A stretch of 64,000 nt of DNA from Alphaproteobacteria bacterium. GTDB taxonomy: Bacteria; Pseudomonadota; Alphaproteobacteria; Acetobacterales; Acetobacteraceae. A model generated the notes under the pieces. It had not been told where the DNA came from. It saw nothing but the letters and a program-made list of their open reading frames with translations, and did not search any database. Positions 34,549 through 43,689 of this stretch are shown here, one piece after another; position 1 is the stretch's first letter; each line of letters opens with the position of its first letter. The stretch is taken from positions 18,747 through 82,746 of the forward strand of contig JAPLOI010000018.1 in assembly GCA_026400815.1 (NCBI GenBank). Direction: 5' to 3'. The position numbers and the translations under genes are program-made.

Positions 34549-35861
34549 GCCACGATACCCCGGGCCTTGGCGTCTTCGATCAAGGCGTTCCACTTGGCCA
34601 TGAAGAAGCGGCCTTCGTGGCGAACCCATAGCGCGCCGCCGATCATGGCCACGATCGCCGACAGCCACACCATGGTTCCGCCGGGATCCGGCGCGAAGCC
34701 GAGCAGGGAGAACTTCTTGCCCTGGGCGGCGTTGATGGTCTGGTGCGTGGTGAGTTCCACGAACAGCACGAAGCCCAGCGTCATCATCAGGCCGGGAACG
34801 AGGATGCGGGCATACGGCACCACCAGCTCGCCCAGCCGGCCCATGCGGGCGATGGGAATGTGGTTGGCGAACAGCCCGAGCAGGCCGCCGGGGGCGTAGA
34901 TCACCATCGCGATAAACACCACGCCGAGATAGAGCAGCCAGGCGGAGGTATGCAGGCTGACGCCGGACTGCATGCCCACCACCAGCACCGCGCCCATGAT
35001 CGGGCCGAAGAAGCCCACGGCGCCGCCGATATAGGTGGCGAGCAGCGCGTTGGCCGATTTCACCGCGGCCAGCGTGTCGAAGGTGACGATCTCGTACACA
35101 AGGCAGTACATCCCGCCGGCGATACCGGCGAAGAAGCCGGCGAGGATGAACTGCCAGTAGCGGATCACCTTCGGATCGTAGCCAACGAACTGCGTGCGCT
35201 CGTAGTTGTCGCGCGAGGCGTTGGCCATGCGGCCGAGCGGGGTTTGGGTTTGCAGGAACATCAGCAGCGCAGCGATCATCGCCCAGGCGACGATCAGGTA
35301 GTACACCTGGATCGGGCGGGTGTAGGGGATGCCGAAGATCGAGGTATCCACCACGCGATCGGTGGTGATGCCGCCCTCGCCGCCGAAGAAGGTCATGAAC
35401 ATCAGGGCGGCGGCGGTGAGCAGTTCGCCGATGCCCATGGTGATCATGGCAAACGCGGTGGCGCGCTGCTTGGTGGCAACATAGCCGGTGAGCACGCCGC
35501 ACACGAGGCCGCCAATGCCGCCGACCAGCGGCATCAGCTCCACCGGAATCGGCAGGCCGGAGGCCCTGATGAAGTTCAGCGTGTGGGCCACGAAGTAGGC
35601 GCCAACGCCGAACAGCACGGCATGGCCGAAGGAGAGCAGGCCGGCCTGGCCCATGAGCATGTTGTACGACAGCGCGAAGATGGACATCAGCGCCATCTCC
35701 GACAGCAGGGTGATGGCAAAGCCGGAGTGGCGGCCTTTCTCATGGTCGTAGAACACCCATGGCAGCACCAGCATCAGTGCCAGCATGAAGAACCATAGGC
35801 CGTGGCGGCGCAGGAAGGAGGGGGCGGACATGGCGGCGGCCGAGGAGGTTTGCGTGCTCAT
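34545..35861 (-). CDS. livM: Branched-chain amino acid ABC permease LivM-like
   Basis: A 438-residue permease with about ten helices; LSYNMLMGQAGLLSFGHAVLFGVGAY is the family hallmark. It is longer than typical LivM (about 330), with an extra C-terminal hydrophobic module (residues ~340-438, including VPGLMMTLGFVLFVELTTH and MVWLSAIVAMIGGALWV). ATG 35861 overlaps the LivH stop by four bases. With LivH it forms the transmembrane channel. Confidence 0.9.
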   Translation of the reverse strand: MSTQTSSAAAMSAPSFLRRHGLWFFMLALMLVLPWVFYDHEKGRHSGFAITLLSEMALMSIFALSYNMLMGQAGLLSFGHAVLFGVGAYFVAHTLNFIRASGLPIPVELMPLVGGIGGLVCGVLTGYVATKQRATAFAMITMGIGELLTAAALMFMTFFGGEGGITTDRVVDTSIFGIPYTRPIQVYYLIVAWAMIAALLMFLQTQTPLGRMANASRDNYERTQFVGYDPKVIRYWQFILAGFFAGIAGGMYCLVYEIVTFDTLAAVKSANALLATYIGGAVGFFGPIMGAVLVVGMQSGVSLHTSAWLLYLGVVFIAMVIYAPGGLLGLFANHIPIARMGRLGELVVPYARILVPGLMMTLGFVLFVELTTHQTINAAQGKKFSLLGFAPDPGGTMVWLSAIVAMIGGALWVRHEGRFFMAKWNALIEDAKARGIVA

Positions 35862-36805
35862 GTGTCGCGGGTTCCCAACAGGCCGCGCGGCCTGAGCACA
35901 AGGATCAGCACGAGAAGTATGAAGGGCAGCAGGGCGGCGATGCGCGGCAGCGTGACCATGAGGAACTCGCTGCCTGGCGTGGCCTTGGTGACGACGAAGC
36001 CGAACACCTCCAGCAGGTCTGCCAGGGAGTAATCGAGCACCACCGCGAAGGTCTGGATCAGGCCCATCAGGATCGAGGCAATGAAGCAGCCGGTGAGCGA
36101 GCCGAGCCCGCCGAACACCACGACCACGAAGACGATCGGGCCCATGGAGAAGGCCATGCCGGGTTCCGTCACGCGGTAGTTGCCGCCGATCACGCCGGCG
36201 AGGCCGGCCAGCGCAGTGCCGGCGGCGAAGACCATGGTGAAGACGCGCGGCACGTTGTGGCCCAGCGCGCCCGCCATGTCGGGATGGGTGAGGGCTGCCT
36301 GGATGACGAGGCCGATGCGGGTGCGGGTGAGGCCGAGCCAGATCGAAAGGAACATCAGCGCCGAGATCAGCAGCATGAAGGCGCGATAGGCCGGGAACTG
36401 GGTGCCCCAGAGATCGAACAGCGGGAAATCGAGCCCGGAGGGAATGCGGTAGGGCACCGCGATCAGCCCCCAGGTCATCTGCACCACCTTCTCGATGATG
36501 AGGGCGAGGCCGAAGGTGAAGAGCAGCTCGGCGATGTGGCCGTTCTTGTGGACGCGGCGCAGGCCCCACATCTCAATCGCGGCACCAAGTAGGCCGCAGA
36601 GGATGGGGGCGACGATCAACGCGACCCAGAAGCCGACATAGAGGCTGAGCGTGTAGGCGAAATAGGCCCCGATCATGTAGGCGCTGGCGTGGGCGAAGTT
36701 CAGCACGCCCATCATGCTGAAGATGAGCGTGAGGCCGCTGGCGAGCATGAACAGCAGCATGCCGTAGACCAGGCCGTTGAGCAGCGAGACGACGAAGACT
36801 TCCAT
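35858..36805 (-). CDS. livH: Branched-chain amino acid ABC permease LivH-like
   Basis: A 315-residue permease with eight or so helices; LNGLVYGMLLFMLASGLTLIF and GVLNFAHASAYMIGAYFA are the standard LivH N-terminal motifs. It follows the livK gene by 79 bases and overlaps livM by four. Together with the flanking genes this makes a complete importer for amino acids, amides or a related solute; amidase genes are encoded 5 kb away. Confidence 0.9.
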   Translation of the reverse strand: MEVFVVSLLNGLVYGMLLFMLASGLTLIFSMMGVLNFAHASAYMIGAYFAYTLSLYVGFWVALIVAPILCGLLGAAIEMWGLRRVHKNGHIAELLFTFGLALIIEKVVQMTWGLIAVPYRIPSGLDFPLFDLWGTQFPAYRAFMLLISALMFLSIWLGLTRTRIGLVIQAALTHPDMAGALGHNVPRVFTMVFAAGTALAGLAGVIGGNYRVTEPGMAFSMGPIVFVVVVFGGLGSLTGCFIASILMGLIQTFAVVLDYSLADLLEVFGFVVTKATPGSEFLMVTLPRIAALLPFILLVLILVLRPRGLLGTRDT

Positions 36806-36847
36806 GGGGGGCCTGGTCAGGAGGGCGCGCGGTCAGGCGCGGGCCCG

Positions 36848-36871
36848 CCCCGCCGGAATGGCGAAGCGGGG
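36848..36871 (-). promoter_or_regulatory. Attenuator-like stem-loop between livK and livH
   Basis: CCCCGC (36848-36853) and GCGGGG (36866-36871) can pair around a 12-base loop, in the only sizeable gap of the liv operon. A hairpin here would lower permease expression relative to the binding protein, a common arrangement. No T tract is present, so this is inference from position. Confidence 0.35.
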
Positions 36872-36884
36872 TGGCGTGGCGTGA

Positions 36885-38138
36885 TCAGATGCGCGGGCGG
36901 CGCATCTTGCAGCTGGTCGGCTGCTGCACGTCGTCCATCTTGATGGTCGCCGCGGTGGACCAGCCGAGGCCGGTCTTCTCGGCGTCGTACTTCACACCCT
37001 TCTTGAACACGCCCACGTAGTAGGCGGTCATGATCTGGTGGTCGTCCTTGCGCATCAGCGTTTCGTAGCCGAGGAAGTCCTTCATCGCCTGGCCTTCCAT
37101 GGCGAAGGCGATCTTGGTGGCATCGACCACGCCGGCCTTGTTCACGGCGGCCTGCACATGCTCGAAGATGGTGCGGAAGACAGCGGCCGAGAAATCGAAG
37201 TTGTGCTTGGCGCGGAAGCCGTTGGTCCAGTCCTCCGCTTCCTTGTTGCCGATCTCCGGCGCGATGTTCTCGCCGAAGCTCATCACGGCATAGACGCGGT
37301 TCTCACCGCCCGGGCCGATGGCGGTGGGGCCGCCGGCGAGGTGGGCGTAGAAGGTGTAGTAGTTGAGGTCGATGCCAGACTCGATGCCCGCCTTGATCAG
37401 CAGGTTCATGTCCGGGCCCCAGTTGCCGGTCAGCAGGGCCTGGGCGCCGGAAGCCTTGATCTTGGTGATGTACGGCGAGAAATCCTGGATCTTGCCCAGC
37501 GGGATCAGCTCGTCGCCGACGATCTGGATGTCGGGCCGCAGCTTCTTGATGAAGGCCCCAACGTCACGCTGCACAGACTGGCCGAACAGGTAGTCCTGGT
37601 TGATCAGGTAGACCTTGGTGGTGGTCTTGGGCAGGGCGCGGACCATCACCTCGGCCTTCTGGGCCACGTTCAGGTCGAAGCGGAAGTGCCAGAAGCTGCA
37701 CTGGTCGTTGGTGAGCTCGGTCGCGACCGCGCCGCAGTTCAGGTAGATGATGCGGTTGTCGGGGTTGCGGTCGTTGTGCTTGTTAATGCCGTCGATCAGG
37801 GCGGCGGCGATGTTGGAGCCGCTGCACTGCATGATGAAGGGCATGTTCTGGTCGGTCGCGGTCTTGAGCGCGATCAGCGCGTCAGACGGCTGGGACTTGT
37901 TGTCGAACGGCACCAGCTCGAACTTGCGGCCCAGGGCGCCGCCCTTCGAGTTGATGTGGTCGATGATGTACTGCATCTGCTTCAGGTTGGCGTCACCGAC
38001 CTGGGCGAAGGGGCCCGACAGCGGATCGGTATAGGCGATCTTGATGGTGGGCTGGGCCATGGCCGGCTGCATGGCGCCGGCGGCGAGCGCCACCAAGCCA
38101 GCGGCCGCGGCCGATAGAATCGTCTTCATGAGACGCAT
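36885..38138 (-). CDS. livK: Branched-chain amino acid-type binding protein LivK-like, copy 1
   Basis: A 417-residue periplasmic binding protein of the Leu/Ile/Val family. It has a signal peptide (LSAAAAGLVALAAGAMQPAMA), then QPTIKIAYTDPLSGPFAQVGD, the family's ligand-lobe start. An excellent ribosome site, GGGAGGT, lies four bases before the ATG. It is first in the liv operon. The protein is closely similar along its whole length to the product of the next gene upstream (38400-39653), including an identical C-terminal QPTSCKMRRPR. Confidence 0.92.
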   Translation of the reverse strand: MRLMKTILSAAAAGLVALAAGAMQPAMAQPTIKIAYTDPLSGPFAQVGDANLKQMQYIIDHINSKGGALGRKFELVPFDNKSQPSDALIALKTATDQNMPFIMQCSGSNIAAALIDGINKHNDRNPDNRIIYLNCGAVATELTNDQCSFWHFRFDLNVAQKAEVMVRALPKTTTKVYLINQDYLFGQSVQRDVGAFIKKLRPDIQIVGDELIPLGKIQDFSPYITKIKASGAQALLTGNWGPDMNLLIKAGIESGIDLNYYTFYAHLAGGPTAIGPGGENRVYAVMSFGENIAPEIGNKEAEDWTNGFRAKHNFDFSAAVFRTIFEHVQAAVNKAGVVDATKIAFAMEGQAMKDFLGYETLMRKDDHQIMTAYYVGVFKKGVKYDAEKTGLGWSTAATIKMDDVQQPTSCKMRRPRI

Positions 38139-38399
38139 CGGAACCTCCCTATTTTACCCGGATGAACGGGCTCATTTAGCTGGTTCCCTTGTGCCGTGCG
38201 CGGCGCGCGGCTGCAATGCCCAAGATGGCACCATTCCGACATTTTCCTGCCCAGCGATCGGGCAGCAGGGCGCTTGACGGCCACGGCGTCGCGTGGAGCC
38301 CACGCGACCGACGGTTGCAACATGAAAGTGATCATCGCCGGGGCGCGCCCCCTGCCTTGCCGTCCTTGCGGGCAGCCGGCAGTGGGCGCTGGCGGGGGT

Positions 38400-39653
38400 T
38401 CAATTGCGCGGACGGCGCATCTTGCAGCTGGTCGGCTGCACCACCTCGTCGGACTTGATGATCGTGGCGGTTTTCCAACCAAGGCCGGTTTTTTCGGAGT
38501 CGTACTTCACGCCCCTCTGGAACGCGCCCACGTAGTACGCGCTCTGGAGCTGGTGGTCGTCGGCGCGCATCCAGTTGTCGAAGCCCAGGAAGTCTTTCAT
38601 CCTATGGTCTTCCATCGCGCTGGCCACCTTGAAGGCATCGAGCGAGCCCGCCTTGTTGATGGCAGCGACCAGGTGTTCGATGGTGGAGCGAAACACCGTG
38701 GCTCCGATGAAGTCGAAGTTGTTGTTGGCGCGAAAGCCGCTGGTCCACGCCTCGGCTTCCGTGTTGCCGATATCCGAAGGCACGTTCTCGCCGAATGCCA
38801 TGACAGCGAACACCTTGCCGTCGCCGTCCGGGCCGATTGCGGAGGCGCCGCCGGCAAGGTGGGCGTAGAAGGTGTAGTAGCTGATGTCGATGCCCATGGA
38901 GAGGCCGGCCTTGATCAGCAGGTTCATGTCCGGACCCCAGTTGCCGGTCAGCAGGGCCTGCGCACCAGAGGCCTTGATTTTGGTGATATAGGGCGAGAAG
39001 TCCTGGACCTTGAGCAGCGGGATCAATTCGTCACCGACCACCTGAACGTCGGGCCTGTTCTTCGCCAGAAAGATCTTCACGTCGCGCTGCACCGACTGGC
39101 CGAACAGGTAGTCCTGGTTCAAAAGGTAAACCTTGGTGACGGTCTTGGGCAGAGCCTTGACCATAGCTTCGACCTTCTGGGTCACGTTGAGGTCGAAGCG
39201 GAAGTGCCAGAAGCTGCACAGGTCGTTGGTCAGTTCGGTCGCCACCCCGCCGCAGTTCAGATAGATGATACGGTTGCCGGGATTGCGCTCGTTGTGCTTG
39301 TTCACGCCGTCGATCAGCGCGGCGGAGACGTTCGAGGCGCCGCAGTTCACGATGAACGATATGTTCTGGTCGGTCGCGTTCTTCAGCGCGATCAGCGCAT
39401 CGGCAGGCTGCGACTTATTGTCGAACGGCACCAGTTCGAGCTTACGGCCCAGCGCGCCGCCCTTGGCGTTCATAAGGTCGATGATATACTGCATCTGCTT
39501 TATCTCGGCGTCGCCGACTTGGGCGGCGGGGCCCGACAACTGGCCGGTGTAGGCGATCTTGATGGTCGGTTGGGCGATGGCCGGGGCCATGAACAGCGCC
39601 AGCGCCGCGATGCCAGCCACCATTGCCGACAGGATGGTCTTGCCGAAACGCAT
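38400..39653 (-). CDS. Branched-chain amino acid-type binding protein LivK-like, copy 2
   Basis: A 417-residue paralogue of the adjacent livK product, same length and domain order, with signal peptide (LSAMVAGIAALALFMAPAIA) and long identical blocks such as GNWGPDMNLLIKAG and LNQDYLFGQSVQRDV. Differences concentrate in the parts expected to line the ligand cleft (for example MQCSGSNIAAALIDGINKHN against VNCGASNVSAALIDGVNKHN). It lies 261 bases upstream of copy 1 on the same strand, where it may have its own promoter. Two receptors feeding one LivHMGF channel would widen ligand range. Confidence 0.9.
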   Translation of the reverse strand: MRFGKTILSAMVAGIAALALFMAPAIAQPTIKIAYTGQLSGPAAQVGDAEIKQMQYIIDLMNAKGGALGRKLELVPFDNKSQPADALIALKNATDQNISFIVNCGASNVSAALIDGVNKHNERNPGNRIIYLNCGGVATELTNDLCSFWHFRFDLNVTQKVEAMVKALPKTVTKVYLLNQDYLFGQSVQRDVKIFLAKNRPDVQVVGDELIPLLKVQDFSPYITKIKASGAQALLTGNWGPDMNLLIKAGLSMGIDISYYTFYAHLAGGASAIGPDGDGKVFAVMAFGENVPSDIGNTEAEAWTSGFRANNNFDFIGATVFRSTIEHLVAAINKAGSLDAFKVASAMEDHRMKDFLGFDNWMRADDHQLQSAYYVGAFQRGVKYDSEKTGLGWKTATIIKSDEVVQPTSCKMRRPRN

Positions 39654-39870
39654 CGAATCCTCCCTGCTTGCCCGAGCCTTGGCGGCCCGTGGCTTTTTCT
39701 GAGTGAACTCACTGTCGCGCGCGCGTCGCGCGGGAGCAATCAGAAAGCGGAGAATGGCGACACAATTTTGCTCCGCAGGCGGGTGTTCGCGGCTTGGTGT
39801 TGCGCTGGATGGCCTGGTGGATGCATGAAAATAACGCAGGCTAGCTAAGTTGGCCCCGTGGAGGTGCGTG

Positions 39871-41130
39871 ATGGATGTGGTGATCGTCGGGGCGGGGATT
39901 GGCGGGCTGACGCTGGCGCTGAGCCTGCATCAGGCGGGGATTGCCTGCCGGGTGTTTGAAAGTGTCGAGTTGTTGGCGCCGCTCGGGGTGGGGATCAACG
40001 TGCTGCCACATGCGGTGCGCGAGCTGGCGGAATTGGGCCTGCAGGAGAGGCTGGCGGCCACGGCGATTCCGACCGCGGCGCTGGCCTATCACTCGCGGCA
40101 CGGGCAGTTGATCTGGCGCGAGGCGCGCGGGCTGGCGGCGGGGTATCGCTGGCCGCAATTCTCCATCCACCGCGGTGCGCTGCAGATGATCCTGCTGGCG
40201 GCGGTGCAGGAGCGGCTGGGGCCGGATGCGGTGCGAATGGGCCACCACCTGGCGGGCATCGAGCAGGACGGCGATGGCGTGGTGGCACGGTTCTCGGACC
40301 GGCGCGGCGGGGCGGTGCGGGGCGAGGCGCGTGGGGCGGTGTTGGTCGGCGCCGATGGCATTCATTCGGCACTGCGCGCCAGCTTCTACTCCAACGAGGG
40401 CCCGCCGATCTGGAATGGGGCGATCCTGTGGCGCGGCACCACGGAGGCCGCGCCCTTCCTGGGCGGGCGCACCATGATCATGGCCGGGCACGAGTTCCAG
40501 AAATTCGTCGCCTACCCGATTTCGGCCGAGGTGGATGCGCGTGGGCGGTCGCTGGTGAACTGGATCGCGGAGAAGAAGTTCTCGCCAGACCACGCCTGGC
40601 GGCGCGAGGATTGGAACCGGGCGGCGGACCTGGCCGATTTCGCGTCGGATTTCGCCGACTGGCGGTTCGATTGGCTCGATGTGCCAGGGCTGATCGCCGG
40701 TGCCGCCACGGTGTTCGAATACCCGATGGTGGACCGCGATCCCCTGCCCCGCTGGACGCACGGGCGCGCGACGCTGCTGGGCGATGCCGCGCACCCGATG
40801 TACCCTATCGGAAGCAACGGCGCCTCTCAGAGCATCCTGGATGCGCGGGTGCTGACGCGGGAATTCCTGCGCCACGGGGTGGGGACGGCGGCGATGGAGG
40901 CCTATGAGGCGGAACGACGGCCGGCAACTTCGCGCATCGTGCTGGCCAATCGCGGCAATGGGCCGGAGCAGGTGATGCAGATGGTGCAGGAACGGGCGCC
41001 CGATGGGTTCGCCCGGGTGGAAGACGTGCTGAGCGCCGAGGAGCTGGAGGCGGCGGCAGCGGGGTACAAGCGGTTGGCGGGGTTCGATGTCGGCGAGTTG
41101 AACGAGCGGGGCAGCATCGTTCAAGTCTGA
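39871..41130 (+). CDS. FAD-dependent aromatic monooxygenase-like protein
   Basis: A 419-residue class A flavoprotein monooxygenase (salicylate/3-hydroxybenzoate hydroxylase group). GAGIGGLTLALSLHQAGI binds the ADP of FAD, VGADGIHSALR is the DG motif that contacts NADPH, and LLGDAAHPMYPIGSNGASQSILDA is the GD motif. GGAGGT lies five bases before ATG 39871; the frame is open to 39850. It hydroxylates an aromatic or N-heteroaromatic substrate using O2 and NAD(P)H. Its C-terminal part (residues ~370-419) is longer than in many relatives. It ends at a palindromic element. Confidence 0.87.
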   Translation: MDVVIVGAGIGGLTLALSLHQAGIACRVFESVELLAPLGVGINVLPHAVRELAELGLQERLAATAIPTAALAYHSRHGQLIWREARGLAAGYRWPQFSIHRGALQMILLAAVQERLGPDAVRMGHHLAGIEQDGDGVVARFSDRRGGAVRGEARGAVLVGADGIHSALRASFYSNEGPPIWNGAILWRGTTEAAPFLGGRTMIMAGHEFQKFVAYPISAEVDARGRSLVNWIAEKKFSPDHAWRREDWNRAADLADFASDFADWRFDWLDVPGLIAGAATVFEYPMVDRDPLPRWTHGRATLLGDAAHPMYPIGSNGASQSILDARVLTREFLRHGVGTAAMEAYEAERRPATSRIVLANRGNGPEQVMQMVQERAPDGFARVEDVLSAEELEAAAAGYKRLAGFDVGELNERGSIVQV

Positions 41131-41134
41131 AGAA

Positions 41135-41260
41135 AGAGTCTTCTTTTTCTGAAGAAAAAGAAGCAAAAAGACTTTCATGACATTTCACCCGCCTCTCCAT
41201 GGAGAAACGCGCGCAAGCCAATAAAAGTTTTTTGGTTCTTTTTTTCAAAAAAGAACGCGC
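41135..41260 (+). repeat. Palindromic element copy 3 (both arms)
   Basis: Left hairpin 41140-41163 (CTTCTTTTTCT/AGAAAAAGAAG around GA), right hairpin 41235-41256 (GTTCTTTTTT/AAAAAAGAAC around TC). The core has a CTCCATGGAG palindrome and shares CACCCGCCTCTC with copy 4. It fills the gap between the convergent monooxygenase and asparaginase-like genes; the right hairpin ends four bases from the latter's stop codon. Confidence 0.88.
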
Positions 41261-42274
41261 TTAATACTCCCTGAACACCCTCTCGATCTCCCCGGCATCG
41301 CTGGTCCGCGTCAGCGCCAAAGCCAGCAGGATCCGTGCCTTCTGCGGCGACAGGTTGTCGGTGATCAGGAACCCTGCCTCGCGCATCTTGCGCCCGCGGA
41401 ACAGGCGGCCGGAGCCAACCCGGGTGCATTGCATCACGGTGATGCCGGTTTTCACCGCTTCGGCCAGGGCGTCGCGCTCGCCTTCCGTGGGGGCGCCGGG
41501 CGCAAAGCCGGCGGAGATGATGCCGCGGGCGCCGGCGGCGGCGAAGGCGCGCACGGCGGTGCCGTCGGCGCCCACGTAGGAAAGCACGATGTCCACGCGC
41601 GGCAGGGCGTCCAGGCCGCGGATATCGAATTCGGTGCCGGGGTAGGTGCGGCGCAAGGGGCGGCGATAGAAGGCCACCGCGTCGCCATCGGCGTGGCCGA
41701 GCACGCCGAAATCGGGGGTGCGGAAGGTTTGCAGCCGGGTGGTGGAGGTTTTCGTCACCTCGCGCGCCGCGGAGATCTCGTCGTTCAGCACCACCAGCAC
41801 GCCCATGCCCCGTGCTTCCGGGCTGGCGGCAACGCGGATGGCGTTGACCAGGTTGAGGCCGGCATCGCTGGAAAGCGCGGTGGCCGGGCGCTGGCTGCCG
41901 ACCATCACCACGGGGATGGGCACCTGCAGCGTAAGGCTGAGGAAATAGGCGGTTTCCTCCATCGTCGCGGTGCCATGGCCGATGACGATGCCCGCGAGAT
42001 CCGGGTGCTCGGCCACCAGGCGGTCGCATTCCAGCACCAGGGCGCGCCATTCGGTGAAGGTGATGTGGTGGCTGGCGACGGCCTTGAAGTCGACCGGAAT
42101 CACCTCGGCCACCTCGTTCGCCTCCAGGAAGCGTTCGAGGATGGCGCTGGCCTGCATGATCTTGCCGGGGCCGCCATAGTCCATCAGCGTCAGCGGCGAG
42201 TCACCCAGCGAGGCGATGGTGCCGCCGGTGCCGATAAAGGCAACCTTTGGGAGAGTGGGGGGCGGCTTGCTCAT
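41261..42274 (-). CDS. Type II L-asparaginase-like protein with altered catalytic motif
   Basis: A 337-residue asparaginase-fold protein. The first motif GTGGTIAS (from Gly15) holds the nucleophilic Thr, and Lys175 lies in REVTKTSTT, as in E. coli AnsB. The second motif, normally HGTDTMEET, reads HGTATMEET: Ala103 replaces the Asp of the Thr-Asp-Lys triad, confirmed by codon GCG. No signal peptide is present. It is either a subfamily with different chemistry (amide substrate other than Asn) or an enzyme of low asparaginase activity. The ATG overlaps the stop of the amidase gene by four bases, so the two enzymes are co-produced. Confidence 0.87.
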   Translation of the reverse strand: MSKPPPTLPKVAFIGTGGTIASLGDSPLTLMDYGGPGKIMQASAILERFLEANEVAEVIPVDFKAVASHHITFTEWRALVLECDRLVAEHPDLAGIVIGHGTATMEETAYFLSLTLQVPIPVVMVGSQRPATALSSDAGLNLVNAIRVAASPEARGMGVLVVLNDEISAAREVTKTSTTRLQTFRTPDFGVLGHADGDAVAFYRRPLRRTYPGTEFDIRGLDALPRVDIVLSYVGADGTAVRAFAAAGARGIISAGFAPGAPTEGERDALAEAVKTGITVMQCTRVGSGRLFRGRKMREAGFLITDNLSPQKARILLALALTRTSDAGEIERVFREY

Positions 42275-43689
42275 GCCGCCACCTGCGGGCGCTGCGTGTG
42301 CCAGGCAGTGTCGCGCTGGAAGCCGTCGGCCAGGCGGAACAGCCGGGCTTCGGCGAAAGGCCGGGCGGCGAGTTGCAGGCCGATCGGGCAGCCATTCGGA
42401 TCGAAGCCACAATTCACACTGATCGCCGGCAGGCCGAGATAGTTGAACGGGCGGGTGTTGATGGAGACGGCGAGGAATTTCTGTTCCGTGCCCGGCGGGC
42501 CGTGGTCGATATCGGTTTCGGCCAGGGTGGGCAGGTTGGTGGGGATGGTGGGGGTGGCAATCGCGTCCACCTGGGCGAACACCTCGCGGCAGAACTGCTT
42601 GAGGACCGGGCCGCGCTGGGCCAGCGCTTCCACGTAATAGGCGCCGGAAATGGCGAGGCCCGGATAGATGCGGCCGGAGAGATGCTGGGCGTAGCTTTCC
42701 GGCTGGGTGCGCATCCATTGGCTGTGGATCGCGGCGGCCTCCACGCGGGAGACGACGCCGCCATAGGCGGAAACGGCGTCCATCAGCGGCAGCGCCATCG
42801 GCACGATGATGGCGCCGCGGGCGCGCAGCACCTCCATCGCCGCGTCGAACGCCGCGCGCACTTCCGGGGCGGCGGTGTCGAAGAAGTAGTTCTCCGGCAC
42901 GCCGATCCGCTGGCCGCGCAGATCGCCGTCGCAGGCGGCCTCGTAGTCCGGCACGCGTTCGCGGGCGCTGGTGGGGTCCTTGGGATCGTGGCCGGCGATC
43001 ACCGCCATGATCCGCGCGCAATCGAGCGCCGAGCGGGCCAGCGGGCCGACATTGTCCGCCGAGAACGAAAGCGGCATCACGCCGTAGCGGGAGACGCGGG
43101 TCTGGGTGGGCTTGAGCCCGGTCACGCCGCAGGCCGCGGCCGGCAGGCGGATGGAGCCGCCGGTATCGGAGCCGAGTGAGGCGGGCGTCACGCCGGCAGC
43201 CACGGCGGCACCGGAGCCGGAGGAGGAGCCGCCGGTGATGTAGGGCGGGTTCCAGGGGTTGTGGCAGTCGCCGAAGGCGCGGTTGTGGCCGGTGGGGTTC
43301 TGGGCGAACTCCGCCATGTTGAGGCCGGCGAAGCTGAACGCACCCTCCTCGGCCATGCGCTCCACCACGGTGCAGGTATAGTCGGGCACGAAATCGCGGC
43401 GGATCGCGCTGCCGCAGGTGCAGGGCCGGCCGGCCTGATAGTACATGTCCTTGTGGGCGAGCGGGATGCCGAACAGGCGGCCCTTGGCGCGCCCGGCCGC
43501 CATCGCGCTGTCGGCACCGAAGGCATCGCCGCGGGCACGGTCCCGGTCCACCCAGATGGTGGCGTTCAGCGTGGGGTTCACCGCGTCCAGGCGCTTGAGA
43601 TAGGCCTCCAGCAGTTCGGTGGACGTGATCTCGCGCGCCATGATGGCGTCGGCGGCCTCCACCAGGCCGAGATCGGCGAGGTCCTTCAT
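42271..43689 (-). CDS. Amidase signature family enzyme
   Basis: A 472-residue amidase with the complete Ser-cisSer-Lys triad: Lys80 in PLAHKD, Ser155 at the start of GGSSSGSG, and Ser179 in GSDTGGSIR. It hydrolyses an amide to acid and ammonia in the cytoplasm. It overlaps the asparaginase-like gene downstream and a 63-residue gene upstream, both by four bases. Enzymes of this group that degrade biuret or guanidine-derived compounds (AtzE) need a small GatC-like partner, which is what the upstream gene could provide. The frame is open further upstream, antisense to the GMC gene, and is not used. Confidence 0.9.
   Translation of the reverse strand: MKDLADLGLVEAADAIMAREITSTELLEAYLKRLDAVNPTLNATIWVDRDRARGDAFGADSAMAAGRAKGRLFGIPLAHKDMYYQAGRPCTCGSAIRRDFVPDYTCTVVERMAEEGAFSFAGLNMAEFAQNPTGHNRAFGDCHNPWNPPYITGGSSSGSGAAVAAGVTPASLGSDTGGSIRLPAAACGVTGLKPTQTRVSRYGVMPLSFSADNVGPLARSALDCARIMAVIAGHDPKDPTSARERVPDYEAACDGDLRGQRIGVPENYFFDTAAPEVRAAFDAAMEVLRARGAIIVPMALPLMDAVSAYGGVVSRVEAAAIHSQWMRTQPESYAQHLSGRIYPGLAISGAYYVEALAQRGPVLKQFCREVFAQVDAIATPTIPTNLPTLAETDIDHGPPGTEQKFLAVSINTRPFNYLGLPAISVNCGFDPNGCPIGLQLAARPFAEARLFRLADGFQRDTAWHTQRPQVAA

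Noticed and set aside
33802..35502. LivG fused to a 317-residue N-terminal extension
   Set aside because: The extension lies over livM in another frame, is Arg/His-rich without structure, and ATG 34548 overlaps the livM stop exactly as the other liv genes do.
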